Of a stretch of 64,000 bases of DNA, positions 1 to 9,426 are shown in pieces. The stretch spans positions 124,001-188,000 of the forward strand of contig NZ_JAJSOH010000010.1 in NCBI RefSeq assembly GCF_021277265.1, read 5' to 3'. Each line of letters opens with the position of its first letter. Within the stretch, counting starts at the first letter, position 1. Below the pieces are notes generated by a model. That model was given only the letters and a program-made list of their open reading frames with translations, had not been told where the DNA came from and ran no database searches. This DNA comes from Kineosporia rhizophila. Its GTDB lineage: Bacteria > Actinomycetota > Actinomycetes > Actinomycetales > Kineosporiaceae. The position numbers were made by a program, and so were the translations under genes.

Positions 1-890
1 GAGGGCACCCCGGGCACGACGGCCACGAACTCGTCGCCGCCCATCCGGGCCAGCGCCGCCCCGTCGCCGAGCGCCTGGGCGAACCGGACGGCCGCGCCGG
101 CCAGCAGCTCGTCGCCCACCGCGTGACCGTGCGAGTCGTTGATCGCCTTGAACCCGTCGAGGTCGAGGAACAGCAGGGCCACCCCGGCCCCGGGCCGTGC
201 CTGGGCCCCGGCCGCCGACAACTGCGGCTCCAGGCCCCGGCGGCTGAGCAGCCCGGTCAGCGCGTCGTGGGTGGCGGCGTAGTGCAGTTCGGCGTGCCGC
301 AGTCGCTGTTCCTGGGCCAGGGCGAGGCGGGGGGAGGCCGAGTGGCGGGCGTTGACCCCCCCGCGCACCGCCACCACGCCGCCCACCGCCAGCATCACCA
401 CGGCCAGGTGGTCGGAGGCGACCGGGGCGATCAGGCTGCCGATCCAGCCCTGGTGCACGGCGAACTGGGTGGCGCCGGCGCCGCCGAACATCAGCGCCAG
501 GCCGACCAGTGCGGTCCGGGTGGAGGAGTCCCGCTGGGCGGTCTCCATCGCCAGGGCCCCGATCACCACCGGGTAGATGCTCGGCAGCTCGGTGGTGGTC
601 AGCGCGAACCACACGGCGACGGCGATCAGCACCAGGTTGACCGAGTGCCCGCCGCCTCCGAGCCGGCGTGCCAGCCGGTCCTGCACCGGGGCGGTGTAGA
701 GGACGAAGCAGGTGCCCCAGGCCAGCAGCACCGTCGGCAGCGACCCGTGGCCCAGGTCCAGCCGCCACAGCACCAGCCAGGTGGCGGCGGTCACGGCGAG
801 CTCCGCCGCCACCACGAGGGCGGCCGCCGGCAGGCTCCGGGCTGACGCCGGCGCGGGGGCCGGGCGCAGGATCGGCTGGTTGAGCGGCAT
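1..890 (-). CDS. Membrane-anchored GGDEF diguanylate cyclase, C-terminus off the window
   Basis: About 296 residues are visible, reading from an ATG at 890 down to the window edge. The N-terminal 170 or so residues are rich in Leu/Ala/Val and read as a multi-helix membrane sensor region. A GGDEF domain follows: the start signature YAATHDALTGL at about residues 207-217, the substrate/Mg site LFLDLDGFKAIND, and the intact catalytic MGGDEFV at residues 283-289. The intact GGDEF implies that it makes c-di-GMP from two GTP molecules at the membrane. The rest of the domain, and any EAL domain, lies outside the window. Its direction matches the next gene (cardiolipin synthase), but the 150-base gap makes a shared transcript uncertain. 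Confidence 0.88.
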   Translation of the reverse strand, partial: MPLNQPILRPAPAPASARSLPAAALVVAAELAVTAATWLVLWRLDLGHGSLPTVLLAWGTCFVLYTAPVQDRLARRLGGGGHSVNLVLIAVAVWFALTTTELPSIYPVVIGALAMETAQRDSSTRTALVGLALMFGGAGATQFAVHQGWIGSLIAPVASDHLAVVMLAVGGVVAVRGGVNARHSASPRLALAQEQRLRHAELHYAATHDALTGLLSRRGLEPQLSAAGAQARPGAGVALLFLDLDGFKAINDSHGHAVGDELLAGAAVRFAQALGDGAALARMGGDEFVAVVPGVP

Positions 891-1042
891 GGGCCTTTCC
901 AGGGCTGGGTGTTAACTCCTAAGTATCGGCGCAGTCACCCAGCGTCCCGGGCGTAATCACCCAATTGGCCCAACCCAAACGGCCGGAACGGACAGAACTT
1001 GTGGCCCGTGTCACTGATCGTGGGGTGGACGTACCGGGCGGC
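891..1042. other. Intergenic gap between GGDEF gene and cardiolipin synthase gene
   Basis: No open frame with coding character is seen. It should hold the promoter of the GGDEF gene and the 3' end of the cls transcript. I see no convincing hairpin terminator. Confidence 0.4.
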
Positions 1043-2494
1043 CTACATCAGGGCCGCGGTCAGCCGGCACACGTTGTCCAGGTACCGCCGGCGCCACGGC
1101 TCGCGCAGCCACTCCTCCAGAGTCAGCTCGCGCGAGACCGAGCGGTAGAGCTCGTCGTTGGCCTGCAGGCGCTTGACCAGGTCACCGCCGTAGCCCAGCA
1201 GCATCACCTCGTAGGTGAGCGCGAACGAGCGGAAGTCCATGTTGGACGAGCCGATCACCGCCACCTCGTCGTCCACCGTCAGGTACTTGGCGTGCAGCAC
1301 GGCCGGCGCCGGGTAGAGGTGGATGTGCACCCCGGCCTCCAGCAGCGCCCGGTAGTAGGAGCGCTGGGCGTGCCCGACCAGGAACTGGTCGGCCTGCTCA
1401 CCCACGAACAGCTCCACCCGCACCCCGCGGTAGGCGGCGGTGGTGATGGCCGCCAGCAGCGACTCGTCGGGCACGAAGTACGGGCTGGTGATCGCCACCC
1501 GCTCGGCCGCCAGGTGGATCAGGCTGACGAACAGCCGCAGGTTGGGCTCGGTCGGGAAACCCGGGCCGGAGGGCACGATCTGCATCGCGCTCTCGGCGTT
1601 CTCCTCCCCGAGCAGCACCGGGCGCCGGGGTTCGACGATGTGGCCGGTCTCGATGTACCAGTCGGTGGCGAACACCGCCTCGACCGCCAGCACCACGTCG
1701 CCGCGCACCTCCAGCGACAGGTCGCGCCAGGCCCGGCCGATCTGGCGGTTGTGGTCGCTGCCGTAGTGCGGGGCGATCAGGTTGTGCGAGCCGACGAACG
1801 CCACCTCACCGTCGACGACCAGCAGCTTGCGGTGATTGCGCAGGTCCGGGCGGCGCCAGCGGCGCTGCAGCGGGTTGATCGGCATCATCAGGTGCCAGTC
1901 GATCCCGGCGGCGGTCAGCCGCTGCCGGAACTCCTTCCAGTGCGGGTACCTTCGCGAACCGAGGTGGTCCAGCAGCAGGCGCACCGGTACACCCCGCCCG
2001 ACCGCCCGGGCCAGGGCGCCGAAGAAACGGTCGGTCTCCTCGTCCCAGCTCATGATGTAGAACTCGACGTTCACGTAGTGCTGGGCCCGGTCCACCGCCT
2101 CGGCCATCGCGGTGAAGGTGGCGCGCGGGTCGTCGTGCAACGCCTCGGGCCGGCCCTCGACGCAGGGCAGACCGGTGAGAACCCGGTTCTGGTGCAGCAG
2201 ACCGGCCAGGGCCGGTGAGGGCGGCACGCCGGGCGGGTGCAGCGGGAGGTGCGCGGTGCGCTCGGCCAGGATGTGGTTGGCCTGGGCCTGGATCTTGTAG
2301 CGGCGGCCGCTCACGTACGGGCTGCCGATCAGCCAGTACAGCGGGAAGCCGACCAGCGGCAGGAAGAGGATCAGCAGGAGCCAGGCCGACGACGACGCCG
2401 GACGGCGGTTCTCCGGCACGGTCCCGACGGCGACGAACTTGATCGCGTACTCGCCCACCAGGAACGCCGTGGTCACCACCTGTTCCCATGCCAT
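1043..2494 (-). CDS. cls: Cardiolipin synthase, phospholipase D superfamily
   Basis: 483 residues from the ATG at 2494; an in-frame ATG at 2551 would add 19 residues that look like leader. It condenses phospholipid head groups to form cardiolipin at the membrane. Two hydrophobic N-terminal segments (about residues 2-25 and 35-58) anchor it, as in bacterial Cls. Both catalytic HxKx4D motifs are intact: HRKLLVVD at residue 221 and HAKYLTVD at residue 401. Each is followed by the expected G-S-x-N, and the second also by the usual MDFRSF. Length matches the usual 480-510 residues. It is divergent from phoU, with 231 bases between the starts. Cardiolipin synthesis often rises under osmotic or envelope stress, which would suit the neighbourhood; that link is inference. 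Confidence 0.93.
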   Translation of the reverse strand: MAWEQVVTTAFLVGEYAIKFVAVGTVPENRRPASSSAWLLLILFLPLVGFPLYWLIGSPYVSGRRYKIQAQANHILAERTAHLPLHPPGVPPSPALAGLLHQNRVLTGLPCVEGRPEALHDDPRATFTAMAEAVDRAQHYVNVEFYIMSWDEETDRFFGALARAVGRGVPVRLLLDHLGSRRYPHWKEFRQRLTAAGIDWHLMMPINPLQRRWRRPDLRNHRKLLVVDGEVAFVGSHNLIAPHYGSDHNRQIGRAWRDLSLEVRGDVVLAVEAVFATDWYIETGHIVEPRRPVLLGEENAESAMQIVPSGPGFPTEPNLRLFVSLIHLAAERVAITSPYFVPDESLLAAITTAAYRGVRVELFVGEQADQFLVGHAQRSYYRALLEAGVHIHLYPAPAVLHAKYLTVDDEVAVIGSSNMDFRSFALTYEVMLLGYGGDLVKRLQANDELYRSVSRELTLEEWLREPWRRRYLDNVCRLTAALM

Positions 2495-2725
2495 GAGGGC
2501 AGAGCGTAGGCCCCGGACCGGTCGTGAACTCGCGGTGGCCAGGAGATTCACGGTCGGCGACGGTCGATTCCGCCTGCCGATCGATGATTATCGTTTCGCC
2601 ATGATCTGCGACAATGAGCCGATGGCAGCTCGGATGGTTGCGATCATCATGACCTGCCCGGAGCGGGTCATGGGTCGAAACGCCGGCCAAGGCGACCTGA
2701 CCGCACACCCGGGGAGCCCTGGAAC
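2495..2725. promoter_or_regulatory. Divergent promoter region cls / phoU with an inverted repeat
   Basis: This gap separates two divergent genes, so both promoters should lie here. It contains an inverted repeat with arms CATGACC (2648-2654) and GGTCATG (2666-2672), about 50 bases upstream of the phoU start. It could be an operator. I do not see clear PHO-box direct repeats. Confidence 0.35.
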
Positions 2726-3439
2726 ATGACCGGCGAACGCAACACCATCGAGACCGACCTGCGACGTGTCGACGAACTGCTCCTGCAGTTGTGCGAGCAC
2801 GCCGACCTGGCCATGCGCCGCGCCACCGAGGCCCTCACCCGCTGCGACGTGGCCGTGGCCCAGCAGGCGATCGACGCCGACCAGGAGATCACCGCCCTGC
2901 ACCTGGAACTGGAGCACCGGCTGCTGTACTCGATGGCCCGGCGCAACCCGGTCGCCACCGACCTGCGCCGGATGCTGGCCGCCCTGCGGGTGGGGGCCGA
3001 CCTGGAGCGGATGGCCGCCCTGGCCCGGCACGTGGCCAAGCTGGCCCGGCGCCGCTACCCCCGGTGCGTGGCCCCCGGCACCTCGCACGAGCAGGTGGTC
3101 GCGATGGGCCGGGTGGCCGCCCAGGGCATCGGCCTGACCCACACCCTGCTGGTCGACCGGGACGTCTCGGTGGTCGACGAGATCATCGCGGTGGACGACG
3201 AGATGGACCGGCTGCACCGCGCCCTGCTGGCCATGCTGGTCGCCCCCGAGTGGGAGAGCACGCACGGGATCGAGTCGGCCGTCGACCTGACCCTGCTGAA
3301 CCGGTTCTACGAGCGGTACGGCGACCACACCGTCACGATCGCCCACCAGGTGCACTTCATCGTGACCGGGGTCCACCGGGAACCCCGGCCCCGGGTGGTC
3401 ATCCGCTCCCGGGGCCCGGCCCTGTCCCTGCCCAGCTGA
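2726..3439 (+). CDS. phoU: PhoU-type phosphate signalling regulator
   Basis: 237 residues, starting with ATG preceded by GGGGAGCC. PhoU proteins are two repeated three-helix bundles that bind metals. They link the Pst phosphate transporter to the PhoR/SenX3 kinase and dampen the Pho response. The sequence shows the family pattern: acidic helix ends (ETDLRRVDELL near the start), the VATDLRRM turn of the first bundle, and the second-bundle counterpart NRFYERYGDHTVTIA near residue 190. The gene is not next to pst or phoR genes here, so it is a stand-alone copy. The Pro/Arg-rich C-terminal tail is probably disordered. Confidence 0.9.
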   Translation: MTGERNTIETDLRRVDELLLQLCEHADLAMRRATEALTRCDVAVAQQAIDADQEITALHLELEHRLLYSMARRNPVATDLRRMLAALRVGADLERMAALARHVAKLARRRYPRCVAPGTSHEQVVAMGRVAAQGIGLTHTLLVDRDVSVVDEIIAVDDEMDRLHRALLAMLVAPEWESTHGIESAVDLTLLNRFYERYGDHTVTIAHQVHFIVTGVHREPRPRVVIRSRGPALSLPS

Positions 3440-3442
3440 CTC

Positions 3443-4672
3443 CTACCAGTCGTGCACCGTGCCGTCGGCCAGCCGGTTGAACGGCAGATAGGCGCGCTGG
3501 TACTCGTGTTTCGCCGCCTCGGCCAGGTTGAGCTCCACCCCCAGGCCGGGCTGCTGCCCCGGGTGCAGCAGCCCGTCGGTGAACGTGAACGACTGCTCGA
3601 ACACCTCGTTCGTGCGCGCGCCGTGCTGCATGTACTCCTGGATCCCGAAGTTGTGGATCGCCAGGCCCAGATGCATCTGCGCCGCCAGCCCGACCGGTGA
3701 GATGTCGGTCGGGCCGTGCATACCCGACTTGATCTGGTACTGGCTCGCGTAGTCGAGCACCTTCTTCAGGTGCGTGATCCCCCCGGTGTGGGTGACCGCG
3801 CTGCGCACGTAGTCGATCAGCTGCTCCCGGATGATCAGCTGGTAGTCCCACACCGAGTTGAAGATCTCCCCGATCGCCAGCGGCGTGGTGGTGTGCTGAC
3901 GCACCAGCCGCAGCGCCTCCTGGTTCTCGGCCGGGGTCACGTCCTCCAGCCAGAACAGGTCGTACGGCTCCAGCGACTTGCCCAGCTTGGCCGCCTGGAT
4001 CGGGGTGAGCCGGTGGTGCGAGTCGTGCAGCAGCGGCAGTTCCGGCCCGAACTCGTTGCGCACCGCCTCGAACACCGTGGGCACGTGCCGCAGGTAGCTG
4101 CGGGTGTCCCAGTCCTCCTCGGCCGGCAGGTCACCACGCTGGGCCGGTTCGTGGTCGTAACGACCACCGTCGTAGGTGGCGTTCGAGGCGATGCCGTAGA
4201 TCGACTTCAGGCCCGGCACCCCGGTCTGCACCCGGATCGCCTTGTAACCCTGCTCCTGGTGGGCGCGAATGCTGTCGAACAGCTCCGGCAGCTCCTTGCC
4301 CGAGGCGTGCCCGTAGGCCAGCAACCCGTTACGCGAGGCCCCACCCAGCAACTGGTACAACGGCATCCCGGCCGCCTTGGCCTTGATGTCCCACAACGCG
4401 GTGTCCACCGCGGCGATCGCCGCCATCGTCACCGGGCCCCGCCGCCAGTACGCACTGCGGTACAGGAACTGCCAGGTGTCCTCGATCCGCGAGGCATCGC
4501 GCCCGATCAGCAGCGGCACCACGTGTTCCTCGAGGTAGGCGACCACGGCCAGTTCCCGGCCGTTCAGGGTGCCGTCGCCCAGACCCACCACCCCGTCGGC
4601 GGTCTCCAGCCGGAGGGTGACGAAATTGCGGTCGGGACTCGTGACGACGACATCGGCCTTGACCAGTTGCAC
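3443..4672 (-). CDS. ManD-type dehydratase (D-mannonate/D-gluconate dehydratase family, RspA-like)
   Basis: 409 residues from the GTG at 4672, which has AAGGAG just upstream and whose reading matches known ManD N-termini; an ATG at 4690 is also in frame. Enolase-superfamily enzyme that dehydrates acid sugars to 2-keto-3-deoxy products. Mg ligands are visible: Asp in LLHDSHHR, Glu in [12 protein letters not shown] and Glu in AIGEIFNS (residues about 217, 243 and 269). The YWRRGPVTM loop and the family-specific ending [16 protein letters not shown] are also present. Family members range from highly active mannonate dehydratases to weak or inactive ones, so the substrate is not settled. No uronate-pathway genes are nearby. 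It converges on phoU, with only 3 bases between the stops. Confidence 0.88.
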   Translation of the reverse strand: MQLVKADVVVTSPDRNFVTLRLETADGVVGLGDGTLNGRELAVVAYLEEHVVPLLIGRDASRIEDTWQFLYRSAYWRRGPVTMAAIAAVDTALWDIKAKAAGMPLYQLLGGASRNGLLAYGHASGKELPELFDSIRAHQEQGYKAIRVQTGVPGLKSIYGIASNATYDGGRYDHEPAQRGDLPAEEDWDTRSYLRHVPTVFEAVRNEFGPELPLLHDSHHRLTPIQAAKLGKSLEPYDLFWLEDVTPAENQEALRLVRQHTTTPLAIGEIFNSVWDYQLIIREQLIDYVRSAVTHTGGITHLKKVLDYASQYQIKSGMHGPTDISPVGLAAQMHLGLAIHNFGIQEYMQHGARTNEVFEQSFTFTDGLLHPGQQPGLGVELNLAEAAKHEYQRAYLPFNRLADGTVHDW

Positions 4673-4884
4673 GGTTCTCCTTCGGATCACGCTTCATCGA
4701 GTGCGTGACACAGACGCTAGGCAGGACCGGCGGATCTTGACAAGGGCTTCCGGGTCGGACGCCCCCCTACCCGGAAGGGGCGACGAGGTGCAGGTTCTCG
4801 ATAGCCGTCCGAGGGCCACCTCGAGCGGCGGGGCGGCCGCATCCCAGGCAACGTCGCCCCTGACCGCCGGAGAACAACCGAAGG
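4673..4884. promoter_or_regulatory. Divergent promoter region manD / SDR with 9-bp inverted repeat
   Basis: The gap separates divergent starts. It contains a perfect inverted repeat, CTTCCGGGT (4747-4755) and ACCCGGAAG (4769-4777), with a 13-base spacer, and a consensus-like TTGACA at 4737-4742 with no clear -10 partner. The repeat is a plausible operator for either gene. Confidence 0.4.
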
Positions 4885-5916
4885 ATGAGCATGCGGATCG
4901 TCATCACCGGGGCGAGCGGCAACCTGGGCTCGGCCCTGCTGCGGGAACTGACCGGCCACGACCACGAGATCATCGGTGTCTCGCGCCGCGCCCCGGCCGA
5001 GCCACCCGCGGGCGTGCAGTGGCAGCCTCTCGACCTGTCCGACCCGGCCGCCCGCGAGAACCTGGTGCAGACCTTCCTCGGCGCCGACGCGGTGGTGCAC
5101 CTGGCCTGGAAGATCCAGCCCGGTCACGACGAGGCCACCCAGCGCCTGACCAACGTGATCGGCGCCGACCACGTGCTCACCGCCGCGGCCACCGCCCAGG
5201 TGCCCCATCTCGTCGTGGTCTCCTCGGTGGGGGCCTACTCGGCCGGGCCCAAAGACCGCGAGGTCGGCGAGGAGTGGCCCACCGAAGGTGTGCCCAGCTC
5301 GGTGTACGGCCGGCACAAGGCCGCCGTCGAGCGGCTGATGGACCAGTTCGAGCGGGACCATCCGGACACCAGGCTCACCCGGGTGCGCCCGGCCCTGGTG
5401 TTCCAGGCCGCGGCCGCCGGTGAGATCGCCCGGATCTTCCTGGGCCCGCTGGTACCGACCGGGCTGGTGCGCCGGGTGCGCCCGCCGGTGGTGCCACTGC
5501 CCGGAGAACTGGTGATCCAGGCGGTGCACGCCGACGACGTGGCCACTGCGGTGCACACGCTGCTGCGCACCCGGGCCGGCGGCGCCTTCAACGTGGCCGC
5601 CGAACCGGTGCTGCATCCCGCCGACCTGGCCCACGCCCTGGGGGGACGACGCACCGGACTGCCCCTGGCCGTCCTCCGCGGGCTCGCCGACCTGACCTGG
5701 AGGCTGCGACTGCAGCCGACCGAGCCGGGCTGGATCGACCTGGCCGCCGGCGTACCGGTCATGTCCACGGCGAAACTGCGGGAACTCGGATGGCGACCGC
5801 GGTACACGGCCGTGGAAGCACTGGACGAACTGCTGCTGGCCCTGCGCGGACGAAAGGGTGATTCCCGTTTCCCACCACTGGGTTCACGGCGCACGGACAA
5901 GTCGGCGAACTACTGA
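4885..5916 (+). CDS. NAD-dependent epimerase/dehydratase (extended SDR)
   Basis: 343 residues. A Rossmann fold opens the protein with TGASGNLG (residues 8-15), and the catalytic YxxxK is Y141/K145 in VYGRHKAAVE, preceded by the VVSSVGAYS strand. The C-terminal substrate lobe carries HADDVATAV and GGAFNVAAEPVL, as in nucleotide-sugar and steroid-type extended SDRs. Length is typical for the family. The start could be ATG 4885 or the in-frame ATG at 4891, with AAGGATG just upstream. The substrate cannot be told from sequence. It stands alone, divergent from the ManD gene. Confidence 0.85.
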   Translation: MSMRIVITGASGNLGSALLRELTGHDHEIIGVSRRAPAEPPAGVQWQPLDLSDPAARENLVQTFLGADAVVHLAWKIQPGHDEATQRLTNVIGADHVLTAAATAQVPHLVVVSSVGAYSAGPKDREVGEEWPTEGVPSSVYGRHKAAVERLMDQFERDHPDTRLTRVRPALVFQAAAAGEIARIFLGPLVPTGLVRRVRPPVVPLPGELVIQAVHADDVATAVHTLLRTRAGGAFNVAAEPVLHPADLAHALGGRRTGLPLAVLRGLADLTWRLRLQPTEPGWIDLAAGVPVMSTAKLRELGWRPRYTAVEALDELLLALRGRKGDSRFPPLGSRRTDKSANY

Positions 5917-6044
5917 GAACGGCTTCGACTGGCATACGGATCGGTATCTGGCAGAGTCGCAGGCGAGTGCCCCACCGGCCGGATTCGGCCGGTCCGTGGA
6001 GAACACCGCGGATCCGACTTGTACCAGTGTGATCGGAGCCTGCG

Positions 6045-7229
6045 TTGAAAGCTGTGACCTGGCAGGGTAAAGAAGACATTCGCGTCGAGACCGTCCCCGA
6101 CCCGGTGATCCAGGACCCGACCGACGTGATCGTGAAGATCACCTCGACCGGCCTGTGCGGTTCGGACCTGCACCTGTACAACCCGCTCGGGCCCTTCCTC
6201 GACCCGGGCGACATCCTCGGCCACGAGCCGATGGGCGTGGTGGCCGAGGTCGGCCCGCAGGTGACGAAACTGAAGCCGGGCGACCGCGTGGTGGTCCCGT
6301 TCAACATCTCCTGCGGCACCTGTTACATGTGCGGCCAGGGTCTGCAGTCCCAGTGCGAGACCACCCAGAACCGTGAACAGGGCATGGGTGCCTCGCTTTT
6401 CGGGTACACCAAGCTCTACGGCCAGGTGCCCGGCGGCCAGGCCGAGTACCTGCGGGTGCCGTTCGGCGACACGCTGCCGATCAAGGTGCCCGACGAGGGC
6501 CCGGACACGCGCTGGCTGTTCCTGTCCGACGTGCTGCCCACCGCCTGGCAGGCCGTGCAGTACGCGAACGTCCCCCAGGGCGGCTCGCTGGTGGTCCTGG
6601 GCCTGGGGCCGATCGGTGACATGGCCACCCGGGTGGCCATGCACCAGGGCGCCGGCCAGGTGATCGGCGTGGACCTCGAGCCGGACCGGCTGGCCCGCAG
6701 CGCGGCCCGCGGGGTGCAGACCATCGACCTGCGCCAGCACGAGAACGACGTCACCGAGGTGATCCGCGAGCTCACCAACGGCCGCGGCCCGGACTCGGTG
6801 GTCGACGCGGTCGGCATGGAGGCGCACGGCTCGCCCGGCGCCGGGGTGGCCCACAAGGCCGTCGGCTTCCTGCCCAGCCCGATCGCCCGCAAGCTGATGC
6901 AGACCGCCGGGATCGACAAGCTGCACGCCCTGCACCTGGCCATCGACCTGGTACGCCGCGGCGGCACGGTCTCGCTCAGCGGGGTCTACGGCGGCGAGGC
7001 CGACCCGCTGCCGATGATGACCATGTTCGACAAGCAGATCCAGCTGCGCATGGGTCAGGCCAACGTCTGGCGCTGGGTGCCCGAGATCCTGCCCGTGCTG
7101 CAGGCCGGCGACCCGTTCGGGGTCGAGGGTTTCGCCACCCACACGCTGCCGCTGGCCGAGGCCCCCAGTGCCTACGCGCAGTTCCAGAAGAAGCAGGACG
7201 GCATGGTCAAGGTCGTCTTCCAGCCCTGA
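6045..7229 (+). CDS. Zinc-dependent alcohol dehydrogenase (formaldehyde dehydrogenase-like)
   Basis: 394 residues from a TTG at 6045, with GGAG 6 bases upstream. Medium-chain dehydrogenase: catalytic zinc ligands C38 (GLCGSD) and H60/E61 (GHEPMG), structural zinc Cys C90, C93, C96 and C104 (CGTCYMC...C), and the NAD-binding VLGLGPIGDMA near residue 190. The extra insert around residues 265-300 and the overall layout resemble the glutathione-independent formaldehyde dehydrogenase/threonine dehydrogenase-like branch. It probably oxidises an alcohol or aldehyde with NAD. The catalase gene begins 47 bases downstream on the same strand, so the two may share a transcript. Confidence 0.88.
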   Translation: MKAVTWQGKEDIRVETVPDPVIQDPTDVIVKITSTGLCGSDLHLYNPLGPFLDPGDILGHEPMGVVAEVGPQVTKLKPGDRVVVPFNISCGTCYMCGQGLQSQCETTQNREQGMGASLFGYTKLYGQVPGGQAEYLRVPFGDTLPIKVPDEGPDTRWLFLSDVLPTAWQAVQYANVPQGGSLVVLGLGPIGDMATRVAMHQGAGQVIGVDLEPDRLARSAARGVQTIDLRQHENDVTEVIRELTNGRGPDSVVDAVGMEAHGSPGAGVAHKAVGFLPSPIARKLMQTAGIDKLHALHLAIDLVRRGGTVSLSGVYGGEADPLPMMTMFDKQIQLRMGQANVWRWVPEILPVLQAGDPFGVEGFATHTLPLAEAPSAYAQFQKKQDGMVKVVFQP

Positions 7230-7276
7230 GAGATCCCAGAGAACAACGAATCTCTTCAACCAGCACAGGAGATCGC

Positions 7277-9388
7277 ATGCCCACTCGACGCAAGCCCGAC
7301 CAGAGCGCACCCGAGGCGGTCTCGCCGACCGGGGCCGGCACCGGCGAGCGCGAGGACACGGTCGACCCCCGGGCCCAGTCGGGTGACCACCTCACCACCG
7401 CCCAGGGGCTGCGACTGCCCGACACCGACCATTCGCTGAAGGCCGGCGAGCGCGGCCCGACGCTGATGGAGGACTTCCACTTCCGCGAGAAGATCACGCA
7501 CTTCGACCACGAGCGGATCCCGGAACGGGTGGTCCACGCCCGCGGGGCGGCCGCGCACGGCGTGTTCGTCTCCTACGGCACCGGCGCGAGCGTGACCAAG
7601 GCCCGGTTCCTGGCCGAGAAGGGCCACGAGACGCCGGTGTTCGTGCGGTTCTCCACCGTCCTGGGCTCGCGCGGCTCGGCCGACACGGTGCGCGACACCC
7701 GGGGTTTCGCCACCAAGTTCTACACCGACGAGGGCAACTTCGACCTGGTCGGCAACAACATGCCGGTGTTCTTCATCCAGGACGGGATCAAGTTCCCGGA
7801 CATCATCCACGCCGGCAAACCGCACCCGGACCGGGAGATCCCGCAGGCCCAGTCGGCCCACGACACGTTCTGGGACTTCGTCTCCCTGCACACCGAGGCC
7901 ACCCACCACACCTTCTGGAACATGAGCGACCGGGGCATCCCGCGTTCCTACCGCACCATGGAGGGTTTCGGCGTCCACACCTTCCGGCTGGTCGACCGCA
8001 AGGGCAACACCCACCTGGTCAAGTTCCACTGGAAGCCGGTGGCCGGCGTCCACTCGCTGGTGTGGGAAGAGGCGCAGATCGCCGCGGGGGTCGACCCCGA
8101 CTTCCACCGCCGCGACCTGGCCGACGCGATCGAGGCCGGTGCCTTCCCCGAGTGGGAGCTGGGCGTGCAGGTGATGCCGGACGACGGCACCGAGACCTTC
8201 GAGGGCATCGACCTGCTCGACCCGACCAAGATCGTGCCCGAGGAACTGGTCCCGGTGCAGAAGCTCGGCCGGCTCACCCTGAACCGGAACCCGACCAACT
8301 ACTTCGCCGAGACCGAGCAGGTCGCCTTCCACACCGGCAACCTGGTGCCGGGCATCGAGGTCACCAACGACCCGCTGATGCAGGCCCGGATGTTCTCGTA
8401 CCTGGACACCCAGCTCACCCGGCTGGGCGGGCCGAACTTCAGCCAGCTGCCGATCAACCGCCCGCACGTCCCGGTCAACGACATGCTGCGCGACGGCATG
8501 CACCAGACCGCGATCCACACCGGGGTGGCGCCCTACCGGCCGAACAGCCTCGACGGCGGGCTGCCGGAGGTCGACCCGGAGCAGGGCTACGTGCAGACCC
8601 CGCGCCGGATCGAGGGCAACGCGGTGCGGGCGAACCCGGTCTCGTTCGACGACCACTTCACCCAGGCGGCGATGTTCTACCGCAGCCTGACCACGCTGGA
8701 GCAGCAGCACATCGTCGAGGCCTTCACGTTCGAGCTGGGCAAGTGCTACGAGCAGTCGGTGAAGGAGCGCGAACTGCTGGTCCTGGCCCGGGTCGACGGC
8801 GGACTGTGTGAGCAGGTGGCCGAGGGGCTGGGCCTGCCCGTGCCGAAGGGCGTCGAGGCGGTCGGCGAGGTCGTCCTTTCCCCCGCCCTGTCGCAGGTGG
8901 TCGCCGTTCCCGGGCCGATCGCCGGCCGCAAGATCGGCGTGATCGCCGACTCGGACTCCGACATCGCCGGTATCCGCTCGCTGCGTAAGGCGCTGCTCAA
9001 GCAGGAGGCCGAGCTGCTGGTGATTGCCCCGCACGGCGGGTTCATCGGCAAGGGCCGGAACAAGGAGGTGGTGCAGCGCACCGTGCTCACCGCCCGCTCG
9101 ATCGAGTTCGACGCCGTGGTGGTGGCCGGCGGCACCGGGCACGAGCCGGACATCAAGACGGTGATCCTGCTGCAGGAGATGTACCGGCACGCCAAGGCGG
9201 TCGGGGCCTGGGGCGACGCCGTCGAGGTGCTCACCGGTTCCGGCATCCCGGCTGACGGCCCGGGCGTGCTGCAGGCCTCCTCGGCCGACAAGGCCTTCAC
9301 CACCGAACTGATCGCCACCCTCGGCCTGCACCGGGTCTGGGAGCGCACCGCCGCGGTGATGGCCGACGAGGTGGCACCCGTTCGATGA
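7277..9388 (+). CDS. katE: Large-subunit monofunctional catalase, HPII/KatE type
   Basis: 703 residues, ATG preceded by CAGGAGATCGC. Heme catalase that splits H2O2. The distal His is H87 in RVVHARG, the distal Asn is in [11 protein letters not shown] (about 160), and the proximal heme ligand is Y375 in RMFSYLDTQ. The length, the extended N-terminus and a C-terminal flavodoxin/DJ-1-like domain from about residue 550 ([13 protein letters not shown] onward) place it in the large-subunit clade II. Such catalases are commonly stationary-phase or general-stress genes. It sits directly upstream of an H2O2-using P450 (38-base gap). Confidence 0.96.
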   Translation: MPTRRKPDQSAPEAVSPTGAGTGEREDTVDPRAQSGDHLTTAQGLRLPDTDHSLKAGERGPTLMEDFHFREKITHFDHERIPERVVHARGAAAHGVFVSYGTGASVTKARFLAEKGHETPVFVRFSTVLGSRGSADTVRDTRGFATKFYTDEGNFDLVGNNMPVFFIQDGIKFPDIIHAGKPHPDREIPQAQSAHDTFWDFVSLHTEATHHTFWNMSDRGIPRSYRTMEGFGVHTFRLVDRKGNTHLVKFHWKPVAGVHSLVWEEAQIAAGVDPDFHRRDLADAIEAGAFPEWELGVQVMPDDGTETFEGIDLLDPTKIVPEELVPVQKLGRLTLNRNPTNYFAETEQVAFHTGNLVPGIEVTNDPLMQARMFSYLDTQLTRLGGPNFSQLPINRPHVPVNDMLRDGMHQTAIHTGVAPYRPNSLDGGLPEVDPEQGYVQTPRRIEGNAVRANPVSFDDHFTQAAMFYRSLTTLEQQHIVEAFTFELGKCYEQSVKERELLVLARVDGGLCEQVAEGLGLPVPKGVEAVGEVVLSPALSQVVAVPGPIAGRKIGVIADSDSDIAGIRSLRKALLKQEAELLVIAPHGGFIGKGRNKEVVQRTVLTARSIEFDAVVVAGGTGHEPDIKTVILLQEMYRHAKAVGAWGDAVEVLTGSGIPADGPGVLQASSADKAFTTELIATLGLHRVWERTAAVMADEVAPVR

Positions 9389-9426
9389 GGGTCCGGTGAG
9401 GGTTCGATGAAGGGTCAGTAGGAACA